Positions 53,212 to 62,416 of a stretch of DNA of 64,000 nt are shown here, in pieces. The notes beneath the pieces were generated by a model. It searched no databases. It was not told where the DNA came from and saw only the letters and a list, made by a program, of their open reading frames with translations. Position 1 is the first letter of the stretch; the number at the start of each line of letters is the position of its first letter. Source of the stretch: Pseudobutyrivibrio xylanivorans (GTDB lineage Bacteria > Bacillota > Clostridia > Lachnospirales > Lachnospiraceae); NCBI RefSeq assembly GCF_010906925.1, contig NZ_VTVE01000003.1, forward strand, positions 62,001-126,000, written 5' to 3'. The translations under genes were made by a program, and so were the position numbers.

Positions 53212-55074
53212 ATGAACACAAAAGAGAAAACAAAACTTCTTACAATTAGCCTTTTATGTTGTGGCAGACCGGATACAACCGAGCGCTGCCTTAAATCTTT
53301 GATGCCAATTCGTGAGGCTATTGACTCAGAGATACAGGTTGTAGATACTGGATGTTCTCCTGAGACAAGAGCCATAATTGAAAAATATGCTGATGAGGTA
53401 TTTGAATTCACATGGTGTAATGATTTTGCCAAGGCGAGAAATTTCCAGCTGGATCAAGCCAATGGAAAGATGTTTCTCTTTATCGATGATGATGAGTGGT
53501 TTTTGGACACCAAATATATAATCGATTTCTTTAAGCAGCCAAATTGTACAGAGTACAATATAGGTGGCTATTATCAGCGTAATTATCTTGATTTTGAGGG
53601 AATAGAATACTCTGATATAGAGGTTGTACGCATGTGTTCTGTGACCCCAGAAACTAGGTTTATTGGAAAGGTACATGAGTACATTGAGCCTGCTTATGGA
53701 AATGCTATGTTTATGGATGCTCAGGCAGGACACTTTGGCTATGTGTATGTTTCTGAGGAGGACAATATTAAGCATTCAATGCGAAACATTCCTCTTTTAA
53801 AGGAAATGATGGAAGAGCAGCCTGATAACTTGCGTTGGCCATACCAGCTGGCTCAGGAGTATAGGGCATGTAAATATCACGAAGACCTTTTAGAATTATG
53901 TAAGAAAGCCCTTGAAGATGCTAGAATCAATAAAGAGGAAGAGGCTATCCGCTACCGTGGACCGTTTGCTTGTGGTATAGCAATAGCATTAGATGAGCTT
54001 GATAGATATGATGAGCTTATTGAATTCTATTATGATGAACTTAAGCGCAATGAGATAATGGATTTAGCTGTTGCGAAGCTAAGTACTTATGCTGCAAAGG
54101 CTTTCTATGTAACCATAAAAACAAAGGAATGTGTGGAGGCATGTAACCGTTATCTAGAGATAATGGATAGGCTGGAAAATAATAAGGGTGAAATATTCCT
54201 GCAGGGAGGAATATTTGTTTTTGATGCCTTTGATGAGTTGCATAAGAATACAACATACTGCTATTTAATGGCTTGCGGACTTATGAATGATGATTTTGGA
54301 CCGCTAGTACATTATTATCGCAGAATATCATGGAATTCCCCTGTTGTAAGACTCAATCGTGGCTTTATAAAAATGCTAGTTATAAAGGCATGTGAGTATG
54401 GCTATAAAAAAGAGCTGAGGGACGTACTAAACAAGTTCTTTACTAGACCGGGATTTAGAGATGTGCTTCAGCATGAAATAGACGAGAATCTTGAAAAAAT
54501 AGATGGACCTATGTGGAAGAATTTAAAATCCGCATTTAAGACTACAGATCGTGAAAAGGAAATGAATCTTTTCTGTGATATTAGACTTATGGAACGTCGC
54601 CTTTTAGAGGGAGATTTCTACACCTTCAGCGAGCTTTTAGACAAGCTATTACAATATGCTGCCATGACTGAAGAATGGCACGGTCTTCACATAGCTTGGA
54701 TGGAAGAAAAGGCAGATAAAAATGAGGTCAAGCCAGAAGTACGCCTGGGCAGATTATTTGTAGAATTTGCAGAGAAAAAAGATGGAGACCCAACAGTAGC
54801 TTTAAAGATTTTAAAGGATGCCATCGGTGTGAGAAAGATAATGGATTCTACAATTCAAAGCTTCTCTAAGTTATATGGCACATACCAGATGATTAAGGAA
54901 GAAAAAGAGAAAGATCCAAATAAATTTGCTGAGATGTACAACCTAGAGGAAGCTATCTTAAAGCAAATTGCAGACCTAGATGCAGCAGGCAAATCAGACG
55001 AAGCCATAGCTACATACGGACAATTAACTTCAATCATCCGCAGCACCTACGGAGTGGATACCTTACACTTCTAG
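53212..55074 (+). CDS. Family 2 glycosyltransferase with helical repeat C-terminus
   Basis: 620 residues from ATG 53212, with AAGGAG upstream. An N-terminal GT-A domain (ISLLCCGRPDTTERCL, QVVDTGC, NDFAKARNFQLDQA, FLFIDDDEWF with the metal-binding Asp cluster near residue 94) resembles SunS/WcaA-type enzymes. From about residue 210 to the end the protein is helical with TPR-like pairs. Such fusions are common glycosyltransferases beside flagellin genes and probably attach sugars to filament protein. The acceptor and donor are inferred from context only. Confidence 0.82.
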   Translation: MNTKEKTKLLTISLLCCGRPDTTERCLKSLMPIREAIDSEIQVVDTGCSPETRAIIEKYADEVFEFTWCNDFAKARNFQLDQANGKMFLFIDDDEWFLDTKYIIDFFKQPNCTEYNIGGYYQRNYLDFEGIEYSDIEVVRMCSVTPETRFIGKVHEYIEPAYGNAMFMDAQAGHFGYVYVSEEDNIKHSMRNIPLLKEMMEEQPDNLRWPYQLAQEYRACKYHEDLLELCKKALEDARINKEEEAIRYRGPFACGIAIALDELDRYDELIEFYYDELKRNEIMDLAVAKLSTYAAKAFYVTIKTKECVEACNRYLEIMDRLENNKGEIFLQGGIFVFDAFDELHKNTTYCYLMACGLMNDDFGPLVHYYRRISWNSPVVRLNRGFIKMLVIKACEYGYKKELRDVLNKFFTRPGFRDVLQHEIDENLEKIDGPMWKNLKSAFKTTDREKEMNLFCDIRLMERRLLEGDFYTFSELLDKLLQYAAMTEEWHGLHIAWMEEKADKNEVKPEVRLGRLFVEFAEKKDGDPTVALKILKDAIGVRKIMDSTIQSFSKLYGTYQMIKEEKEKDPNKFAEMYNLEEAILKQIADLDAAGKSDEAIATYGQLTSIIRSTYGVDTLHF

Positions 55075-55125
55075 TGTGGTGGTATTTATGGCGTATAATT
55101 GTGTTGAGTAATTAATAAAAACTAA

Positions 55126-55318
55126 GCATGTAGATAACAAGCTCTTTGTGGTGGAATGCAAAATTTTTGTGTATGAAGAGTTGACAATTAAAATGAGCTT
55201 GTAGCTATCAAGCTCTGAGTGTTGCGCAGCGAGACATGTAGTCGAGCGGAGTAATATCTCAGGCTTGAGAGCGTAACAAGCGGAGATAATTATATGGCTT
55301 GTTATCGTAACATGCGTA
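55126..55318 (+). repeat. Nested structured RNA-like element, copies 3 and 4
   Basis: Inner copy 55195-55285: GCTTGT/ACAAGC (55197 with 55276), CAAGC/GCTTG (55209 with 55263), CTGAG/CTCAG (55215 with 55258), ending GCGGA. Outer copy: GCATGT/ACATGC (55126 with 55310) and CAAGC/GCTTG (55138 with 55297). Both outer stems survive although the inner copy occupies the loop. The element fills most of the 254-base gap between the two glycosyltransferase genes; the rest holds nothing I can name. Confidence 0.7.
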
Positions 55319-55328
55319 GGACATAGAA

Positions 55329-56498
55329 ATGAAAAAGATTTTGATGTATAGGTGGAAAGCCTACAATTACAAAGACATAAAGTTTACATTTGAGAAAATG
55401 GGATTCGAAGTTAAGGAGGTCTATCAGGACCTTCTTAATTATGATGTGGATGAAAAATTTGCAGCTGAACTAAAGGCTATGATAAAGGCAGATTCATATG
55501 ACTTTTTCTTTACTGTAAATTACTTTCCACTGATATCAAATGTATGCCAGGAATGTGGTCTTTTGTATGTGTGCTGGAGCTGTGACAATCCACTGATTTC
55601 CATGTATCACAAGTCAGTTTTCAATGATGTAAATCGCATCTTTTTATTTGATTTAACCAATGTCGAAGAGTTCAAGGGAATGGGGGTAGAGCATGTATAT
55701 CACCTGCCCCTAGCAGTGGATTGCAACAGAATCGACTACCTTTTTAAAAACTCTGGAGATTTAGATAAATATATTAATGACATAAGCTTTGTAGGCTCCC
55801 TATATGAGAAAAATTCTTACGACAAAATGGAGTATACCCTGCCTGATTATTTGCGAGGATATTTTGAGGCGACAATGGAGGCACAGAAGGATTTACAGGG
55901 GATAAATATCATCGATAGAATGCTTACGCCAGAGATTTTAATGGAGCTTGAAAACTACTTTGAACTGGAAAAATCTGAGGATTCTCTGTCAGATTTAAAC
56001 CTTATTTTTTCAGTTACAACACTTGGATTTAAAATAGCCGAAAAGCAAAGAAGAAGCATACTTATAGAGCTGTCAAAGCACCATGATGTAAGCATTTATA
56101 CAAACTCAAATACAGCTGATTTGATACGTGTTAACTACAAGGGGGCCGTGGATTATTGGGAGGAAATGCCTAAGGTATTTAGGGGCTCCAAAGTAAACTT
56201 GAACATGACAATTCCAAATATAAAAAGCGGAGTTCCGCTTCGTATATACGATATACTTGGGGCAGGTGGATTTTGCATTACAAACTTCCAGGCGGAGCTG
56301 CCTATGCAATTTGAAAATGAAAAACATCTAGTCTGGTACTACGACCAGAGAGATCTTTTTGAAAAGGTGGATTTCTATCTAAAGCACGACGCTGAGCGAG
56401 CTGCCATTGCAGCAGCCGGCCGAAAGTATGTAGAAGAGAATTGTTCATATGAGCAGCGCATAAATACATTGCTTGAGGTCGTAACAGACTCATTGTGA
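55329..56498 (+). CDS. CgeB-like glycosyltransferase (DUF3880 plus glycosyltransferase domain)
   Basis: 389 residues. N-terminal DUF3880-like half (VCWSCDNPLISMYHK, FLFDLTNVEEFKGMGV, YHLPLAVD) and a C-terminal GT-B half (VPLRIYDILGAGGFCITNF, then the ENEKHLVWY and AGRKYVEENCSYEQR blocks), as in CgeB-type spore-maturation proteins and flagellin-locus transferases. Cytoplasmic. It follows the first glycosyltransferase across the nested RNA element. Flagellin glycosylation is the likely role. Confidence 0.8.
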   Translation: MKKILMYRWKAYNYKDIKFTFEKMGFEVKEVYQDLLNYDVDEKFAAELKAMIKADSYDFFFTVNYFPLISNVCQECGLLYVCWSCDNPLISMYHKSVFNDVNRIFLFDLTNVEEFKGMGVEHVYHLPLAVDCNRIDYLFKNSGDLDKYINDISFVGSLYEKNSYDKMEYTLPDYLRGYFEATMEAQKDLQGINIIDRMLTPEILMELENYFELEKSEDSLSDLNLIFSVTTLGFKIAEKQRRSILIELSKHHDVSIYTNSNTADLIRVNYKGAVDYWEEMPKVFRGSKVNLNMTIPNIKSGVPLRIYDILGAGGFCITNFQAELPMQFENEKHLVWYYDQRDLFEKVDFYLKHDAERAAIAAAGRKYVEENCSYEQRINTLLEVVTDSL

Positions 56499-56653
56499 AT
56501 ACATTTTAGATAAATAATGTAAATTATTAGACATTTTTATTCAAATGTAGTCTACAACAAACATTATATTTTTGCTGTACATTGTTTCATTTTAAATCCC
56601 TAACTAATATAAAAATAGAGAGCGAAAAGTTTTCGGTATCAGGGAGGGTTAAA

Positions 56654-58093
56654 ATGGGTACAAATAATCTTGCACATGCGGCTCAGCGAAAGATTTTTTC
56701 AGCTGAGATTAACAAATTTATAAGAAATCTTAATAACAATCCAAAAGCACGAACAAATTCATATTTAAGACTGGCCAATGTTGGAGAAAAATTTTGGGGT
56801 ACTAAAGGTGCCGATAAAGAAAAGCTTGAAAGGGCAAAAAAAGCTTTAGCTGATCCAAATAATAGATGGGTGAAATATATCAACAAGGTAATTGACGAAA
56901 CTAACCCTGATTATCTCAGTAAAATGACGTTAAACCTAGGATACGAAGCATTTTTCCGTGGCACAAAAAAGATTCGCAAGAATAGAAAAAAGTATGGCTG
57001 TAACGTGCCTTGGCTTATTCTTTTTGACCCTACAATGGCTTGTAATATGCACTGTATTGGTTGCTGGTCTGGCACATATGGACACAAGGCAAATCTTACA
57101 TTTGAAGACATGGATAAAATTGTCACAGAGGGTAAAGAGCTTGGCGTATATCTGTACATGATGACAGGCGGCGAACCAATGGTCAGAAAGGCTGATATTA
57201 TAAAGCTTTGCGAGAAGCATAATGACTGTTTCTTTGCAGCCTACTCTAACTCTACTTTGATTGATGAGGAGCTTTGTAAGAAAGTTGTAGAGCTTGGAAA
57301 TCTTACGTTCATGCTTTCTATCGAGGGAACTCCTGAGACAAATGATGCAAGAAGAGGCGACGGCCACTACGAAGCTGTAATGAAGGCTATGGACCTTTTA
57401 AAGAAGTATGGAATCATTTATGGAACTTCGATTTGTTATACAAGAGATAATATTGAAGCAGTAACTAGCGATGAGTTCTTAAGATTTATTTCTGAGAAGG
57501 GTGCTAGATTTGGTTTCTATTTCCACTATATGCCGGTTGGAAACAATGCTGTTCCTGAGCTTATGCCAACTGTTGAGCAGCGCAAGAATATGATTGAGCG
57601 TATCCGCTTTGTCAGATCAAATGAATCAGATATAGAATTTTTCCCAATGGACTTTCAGAATGATGGTGAGTATGTTGGTGGTTGTATAGCGGGTGGTCGT
57701 AATTACTTCCACATTAACTCAAACGGCGATGCGGAACCATGCGTGTTTATACATTTTTCAGATTCGAACATTCATGAGAAATCAATTTTGGAGATTCTAC
57801 AGAGTCCACTTTTCATGGCATATCACGATGGACAGCCATTTAACAAGAATCACTTAAGACCATGTCCAATGCTTGAAAATCCTGAGAAACTCAGAGGCAT
57901 TGTTGCTGCCACAGGTGCAAAGCAAACTAACATGGAATCACCAGAATCCGTAGACCACCTTTGCTCAAAGGCCGACACCTACGCCCGCGACTGGGGTAAA
58001 GCAGCCGATGAAATCTGGGAAAGCCAGCATAGTGTACAAACCCACAAGCACAGCGTTAAAGCACCTTTGCGACATATAAAACATACATCCTAA
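56654..58093 (+). CDS. Radical SAM protein of unassigned function
   Basis: 479 residues from ATG 56654, with GGGAGG upstream; the longer in-frame start at 56582 lacks a site. The 4Fe-4S motif is Cys 130, Cys 134, Cys 137 (CNMHCIGC), followed by MMTGGEP and LSIEGTPETND. C-terminal cysteines (GGCIAGG, EPCVFIH, RPCPML) suggest an auxiliary cluster as in SPASM-type enzymes. A helical N-terminal extension of about 120 residues is unusual. It lacks an adjacent peptide precursor. Radical SAM enzymes make membrane-spanning diabolic-acid lipids in Butyrivibrio-type bacteria, one speculative option. The 155-base gap before it holds only AT-rich DNA and an imperfect inverted repeat near 56529-56552. Confidence 0.8.
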   Translation: MGTNNLAHAAQRKIFSAEINKFIRNLNNNPKARTNSYLRLANVGEKFWGTKGADKEKLERAKKALADPNNRWVKYINKVIDETNPDYLSKMTLNLGYEAFFRGTKKIRKNRKKYGCNVPWLILFDPTMACNMHCIGCWSGTYGHKANLTFEDMDKIVTEGKELGVYLYMMTGGEPMVRKADIIKLCEKHNDCFFAAYSNSTLIDEELCKKVVELGNLTFMLSIEGTPETNDARRGDGHYEAVMKAMDLLKKYGIIYGTSICYTRDNIEAVTSDEFLRFISEKGARFGFYFHYMPVGNNAVPELMPTVEQRKNMIERIRFVRSNESDIEFFPMDFQNDGEYVGGCIAGGRNYFHINSNGDAEPCVFIHFSDSNIHEKSILEILQSPLFMAYHDGQPFNKNHLRPCPMLENPEKLRGIVAATGAKQTNMESPESVDHLCSKADTYARDWGKAADEIWESQHSVQTHKHSVKAPLRHIKHTS

Positions 58094-58097
58094 AATG

Positions 58098-58991
58098 TTA
58101 TGTAGTAGGAAGGCCCATATTTCGTACAATATTATCCCTGTATTTCTTGGGGCTGGTTCCGTATTCCTTAACAAAGGCACGGTAGAATACGGAGTAGTCA
58201 GAAAAGCCGTAAGTTTCGGCTACTAGAGATATATCTTGACCGCTTAAAATGGCGTCTCGGCACATGTCGAGGCGCTTTTTTGTTATGTATTTATGGATGG
58301 AGAGTCCATTGGTTTCGGTGAAAACATGGGCTATGTGGAACTTGCTGACATGGAAATAGTCGGAGAGCAATTCCAATGATAAATCCTCGTCGATGTGGGT
58401 CTCAATGTATTGGATAATGCTTTCGTAAAGGGAGTCAGAATCCGCATTTACGATATTAGGGTTTTGTGACTCATATACATTTCGATTAATAGAAAGGATT
58501 AAATCGCTGACATAAAGCATGATTTTAGCGTCTTTTCCAAAGCGATTTGAGTTGATTTCATCAATGAGAGAGAATACCTTTCCCTGGATGGTGTTGAACT
58601 CAATTTCTGTGAATTTGTTAATGAAAAAGCTGCCGGAATTTTTGGCCTTATCGGTAAGGTATCGGTAGTCCTCTGACTGTCTACCCAGGTTGTCAATGAA
58701 GTCCTCTGTAACCCAAAATACAAATCTTCGATAAGGAACATCACTGTCTACAAGGCGAGCATAGTGTGCCAAATATGGAGGGATAACAACCATTGTTCCA
58801 GGTGTTGGAACAAATTTTTTACCATCAATGTACATGATAATATTTCCCTCGATGAAAAGATAAAACTCGTAATAATCATGAGTATGAGCCTCAACTGTAG
58901 GCACAATTCTGTCGCTGTAATAATAAATCTCAAAGTCCTGCGACAGCATATATTGTCTAGTAGAAAACTCGGTTTTTAAATTCTTTTTCAT
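58098..58991 (-). CDS. AraC-family regulator with cupin sensor
   Basis: 297 residues from the ATG at 58991, with AGGGTGA upstream. The N-terminal cupin (EAHTHDYYEFYLFIEGN near residue 36) is a sugar-sensing domain. The C-terminal DNA-binding domain shows ETHIDEDLSLELLSDYFHVS, then ISLVAETYGFSDYSVFYRAF and SPKKYR. It is divergent from the hexuronate operon, its likely target. It converges on the radical SAM gene with only four bases between stops and no terminator seen. Confidence 0.9.
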   Translation of the reverse strand: MKKNLKTEFSTRQYMLSQDFEIYYYSDRIVPTVEAHTHDYYEFYLFIEGNIIMYIDGKKFVPTPGTMVVIPPYLAHYARLVDSDVPYRRFVFWVTEDFIDNLGRQSEDYRYLTDKAKNSGSFFINKFTEIEFNTIQGKVFSLIDEINSNRFGKDAKIMLYVSDLILSINRNVYESQNPNIVNADSDSLYESIIQYIETHIDEDLSLELLSDYFHVSKFHIAHVFTETNGLSIHKYITKKRLDMCRDAILSGQDISLVAETYGFSDYSVFYRAFVKEYGTSPKKYRDNIVRNMGLPTT

Positions 58992-59200
58992 AATCAAATC
59001 ACCCTAAAATTGCAATATTTGCCCAGTCAAAATAAGCGATTACTTCTTATTAAAAGTACTATTTTATAAATAACATAAAACAACAAGATTTGCAATATAG
59101 CTAACAATTTCAACAATGGGATAAATCTTTTTTCGAAGTTATTATGTGAACATAAACTAGTTCCCTAGAGGGAAAACCGGAAAGAAAAAGGAGAAAGGTC
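58992..59200. promoter_or_regulatory. Divergent promoter region of the hexuronate operon
   Basis: A direct repeat TTGCAATAT occurs at 59010-59018 and 59090-59098, 80 bases apart, one beside each promoter side. A TTCCC/GGGAA hairpin (59161-59174) lies in the eda leader. These are candidate sites for the AraC regulator. Confidence 0.4.
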
Positions 59201-59842
59201 ATGTACGAGGATTTAAAGAAAAGATTTGAAGAAATTGGTATTATCCCAGTTGTTGTACTTGAAGATGCTAAGGATGCTCACGCACTTGGAGAGGCTTTGA
59301 TGAAGGGCGGTCTTCCAGCTGCTGAGGTTACTTTTAGAACAGAAGCTGCAGAGGAGGTAATCAGAATCTTATCAAAAGATTTCCCTGACATGCTTGTGGG
59401 CGCTGGCACAGTTTTAACATGTGAGCAGGCAGACAGAGCAGTTGCAGCAGGTGCAAAATTTATCGTTGCCCCAGGATTTAATCCAACAGTTGTTAAGCAT
59501 TGTTTGGAGAAGGGATACCCAGTTACACCAGGTGTTCAGACACCAGGCGAGATGGAGCAGGCAATGGAGCTTGGACTTGATTTTGTAAAGTTCTTCCCAG
59601 CTGAGCCAGCAGGTGGCCTTCCAATGATTAAGGCTGTTGCAGCACCATATTCAAAGCTTAGATTCATGCCAACAGGCGGAATTAACAAGGAAAATGTAAA
59701 AGACTATTTAGCATATAAAAAGATTGTAGCCTGCGGTGGCACATGGATGGTAAAGGGCGATTTGATTGCTTCTGGCGATTTCGCAAAAATTGAAGAGCTT
59801 ACACATGAGGCAGCAGAAATTGTTAAGGAGGCAAGAGCATAA
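59201..59842 (+). CDS. eda: KDPG / KHG aldolase
   Basis: 213 residues, normal length. Glu 42 in AEVTFRT, the GAGTVLT motif and Schiff-base Lys 130 in DFVKFFPAE identify the class I 2-keto-3-deoxy-6-phosphogluconate aldolase, which splits KDPG into pyruvate and glyceraldehyde 3-phosphate. GGAGAAAGG upstream. The stop overlaps the uxuA start (TAATG). The KDG kinase needed before this step is not in the operon as seen. Confidence 0.94.
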   Translation: MYEDLKKRFEEIGIIPVVVLEDAKDAHALGEALMKGGLPAAEVTFRTEAAEEVIRILSKDFPDMLVGAGTVLTCEQADRAVAAGAKFIVAPGFNPTVVKHCLEKGYPVTPGVQTPGEMEQAMELGLDFVKFFPAEPAGGLPMIKAVAAPYSKLRFMPTGGINKENVKDYLAYKKIVACGGTWMVKGDLIASGDFAKIEELTHEAAEIVKEARA

Positions 59843-60915
59843 TGGAAATGACACTTAGATGGTATGGTAAGGATTTTGATACCGTAACTTTAGAGCAGAT
59901 TAGACAGATTCCTGGTGTTAAGGGAGTTATCACTACACTTTATGACACAAAGCCAGGCGAGGTTTGGTCTCGTGAGAGAATTAAAGCTATGAAGGCTGAA
60001 GTTGAGGCAGCAGGACTTCACGTAGCAGGAATCGAAAGCGTAAACATCCACGAGGATATCAAGCTTGGAAAGCCAAGCAGAGAGCAGCTTATTGACAACT
60101 ACATTGAGACACTTACAAATCTCGGTGAAGAAGATATTCACATGGTTTGCTACAACTTCATGCCAGTATTTGACTGGACAAGAACAGAGCTTGCAAGAAA
60201 GCGCCCAGATGGCTCTACAGTTCTTGCATACAACCAGGCTGCTGTAGATGCACTTGTTCCTGAGAAAATGTTTGATTCAATTGCTGGTGACACAAATGGT
60301 TCTTTGATGCCAGGTTGGGAGCCAGATAGACTTGCTCATGTTAAGGAGCTTTTCGACGAATACAAGGACATCACAGACGAAGATTTATTTGAGAACCTCA
60401 AGTATTTCCTTGAGAGAATCATGCCAGTTTGTGACAAGTATGATATCAACATGGCTATTCATCCAGATGATCCAGCGTGGCCTGTATTTGGTCTTCCAAG
60501 AATCATCATTAACAAGGAGAATATCCAGAGAATGATGAAAATGGTAGACAATCCACACAATGGTGTGACATTCTGCTCAGGTTCTTATGGAACAAATCTT
60601 GAGAATGATTTGCCAGACATGATTAGAAGCTTAAAGGGTAGAATTCATTTTGCCCATGTCAGAAATCTCAAGTTTAACTCAAAGGATGATTTCGAAGAGG
60701 CTGCACATCTTTCAAGTGATGGAAGCTTTGATATGTACGAGATAGTAAAGGCACTTTACGACATCGGATTTACAGGACCTATCAGACCAGATCACGGTCG
60801 TATGATTTGGGGCGAAAAGGCAATGCCTGGATATGGTCTTTACGATAGAGCTCTTGGAGCCGCCTACATTAATGGTTTGTGGGAAGCTATAGAGAAGAAT
60901 GCAAAAAGGGGATAA
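59842..60915 (+). CDS. uxuA: Mannonate dehydratase
   Basis: 357 residues, near the usual 350-394. N-terminal MTLRWYGKDFDTVTLEQIRQIPGV, ESVNIHEDIKLG, MAIHPDDPAWPVFGLPRI with metal-ligand residues, and RPDHGRMIWGE near the C-terminus. It dehydrates D-mannonate to 2-keto-3-deoxygluconate. Translationally coupled to eda; four bases separate it from the reductase gene. Confidence 0.96.
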   Translation: MEMTLRWYGKDFDTVTLEQIRQIPGVKGVITTLYDTKPGEVWSRERIKAMKAEVEAAGLHVAGIESVNIHEDIKLGKPSREQLIDNYIETLTNLGEEDIHMVCYNFMPVFDWTRTELARKRPDGSTVLAYNQAAVDALVPEKMFDSIAGDTNGSLMPGWEPDRLAHVKELFDEYKDITDEDLFENLKYFLERIMPVCDKYDINMAIHPDDPAWPVFGLPRIIINKENIQRMMKMVDNPHNGVTFCSGSYGTNLENDLPDMIRSLKGRIHFAHVRNLKFNSKDDFEEAAHLSSDGSFDMYEIVKALYDIGFTGPIRPDHGRMIWGEKAMPGYGLYDRALGAAYINGLWEAIEKNAKRG

Positions 60916-60919
60916 TGTG

Positions 60920-62416
60920 ATGCAATTAACAAACGAAGGTATTAAGAACAAAGCGGCTTGGGAGAGTAAAGGTTATAAACTTCCTAGCTACGATAGAGAA
61001 AAAGTTACTGCAAATACAAAGGCAAATCCATCATGGATTCACTTTGGCGCAGGTAATATTTTCAGAGCTTTCCAGGCAAACGCAGTGGAAAAGCTACTTG
61101 AAGATGGCGCTATGGATACAGGCCTTATTGTTGCAGAAGGTTACGATTACGAGATTATTGAGAAATACAATAGACCTTGCGATAACCTAAGCATTTTAGC
61201 AACACTTAAGGCTGATGGAACAGTAGAAAAAACAGTTATCGGCTCAATTGTTGAGGCTTGCATTTTAGATGAGGAAAACAAGGCAGAAATTGAGCGATTA
61301 AGAGAGATTTTCAGAGCTCCATCTCTTCAGATGGTCAGCTTCACTATCACTGAAAAGGGATATAAGACAAGAGCCTACATGAACAAGGTGGTAGGTCTTA
61401 TCTTAGAGAGATACAAGGCAGGTGCCCTTCCTATTTCCATTGTCAGCATGGATAACTGCTCACATAACGGAGACAAGTTAAAGGAAGCAGTAGTTGAAAT
61501 CGCAAATGAATGGGTAGCAGATGGCAAATGCGAAAAGGGATTTGTTGACTATGTTGAAAATCCAAAGGTAGTGGCATTCCCACTTTCTATGATTGATAAA
61601 ATCACACCACGTCCTGATGATACAGTTAAGAAAATGCTTGAGGCTGATGGTGTAGAAGGCACTGAGCCAATCGTTACCTCAAAGAATACTTATGTATCTA
61701 ACTTCGTAAATGCGGAGGAGACAGAGTATCTTGTCATTGAGGATTTGTTCCCTAATGGAAGACCTTCCCTAGAGAAGGCAGGCATCATCTTTACTGATAG
61801 AGAGACAGTAGATAAGACAGAGAAGATGAAGGTATGTACTTGCTTAAATCCTCTTCATACAGCACTTGCTATATTTGGATGTCTTCTTGGATACAAGACA
61901 ATCCACGATGAGATGGATGATGAGACACTTAAAAAGCTTGTTACAACTCTTGGCAAGGAAGAGGGCATGAAGGTAGTTGTGGACCCTAAGGTTCTTTCAC
62001 CACAGGAGTTTTTAGATGCTGTTCTTACAAAGCGTCTTCCAAACCCATTTATGCCAGATACTCCACAGAGAATTGCCTGCGATACATCGCAGAAGCTCCC
62101 AATTAGATTTGGTGAGACAATCAAGGCTTATCGCGCAAGTCACACTCTTAGCACAGATAGCCTGAGAGTTATCCCTGTGGTACTTGCTGGATATTTAAGA
62201 TACTTAGAGGGCATTGATGATGAGGGCAACCCATTTGAGCAGAGCCCAGACCCATTGCTTGATGAGTTAAAGGCACTTTCACCAAAGGATGTGCTAAAAC
62301 GTAAAGACGTATTTGGCGTAGATCTTTATGAGGATTCTTTAGCAAAGAGAGTTCTTGAGATTCATTCTGAAATGGTTGGAAAAGGTAATGTAAGAAGGGA
62401 ATTAGAAAAACTATGA
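60920..62416 (+). CDS. uxuB: D-fructuronate reductase (mannitol dehydrogenase family)
   Basis: 498 residues from ATG 60920, with AAAGGGG at spacing about 9; the ATG at 60899 lies inside uxuA. N-terminal IHFGAGNIFRAFQANAVE is the NAD-binding segment of this family; VSMDNCSHNGDKLKEAV and KMKVCTCLNPLHTALAI are further signatures. It reduces D-fructuronate to D-mannonate. Tagaturonate reductase is related, but the neighbouring mannonate dehydratase favours UxuB. The stop overlaps uxaC. Confidence 0.9.
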   Translation: MQLTNEGIKNKAAWESKGYKLPSYDREKVTANTKANPSWIHFGAGNIFRAFQANAVEKLLEDGAMDTGLIVAEGYDYEIIEKYNRPCDNLSILATLKADGTVEKTVIGSIVEACILDEENKAEIERLREIFRAPSLQMVSFTITEKGYKTRAYMNKVVGLILERYKAGALPISIVSMDNCSHNGDKLKEAVVEIANEWVADGKCEKGFVDYVENPKVVAFPLSMIDKITPRPDDTVKKMLEADGVEGTEPIVTSKNTYVSNFVNAEETEYLVIEDLFPNGRPSLEKAGIIFTDRETVDKTEKMKVCTCLNPLHTALAIFGCLLGYKTIHDEMDDETLKKLVTTLGKEEGMKVVVDPKVLSPQEFLDAVLTKRLPNPFMPDTPQRIACDTSQKLPIRFGETIKAYRASHTLSTDSLRVIPVVLAGYLRYLEGIDDEGNPFEQSPDPLLDELKALSPKDVLKRKDVFGVDLYEDSLAKRVLEIHSEMVGKGNVRRELEKL

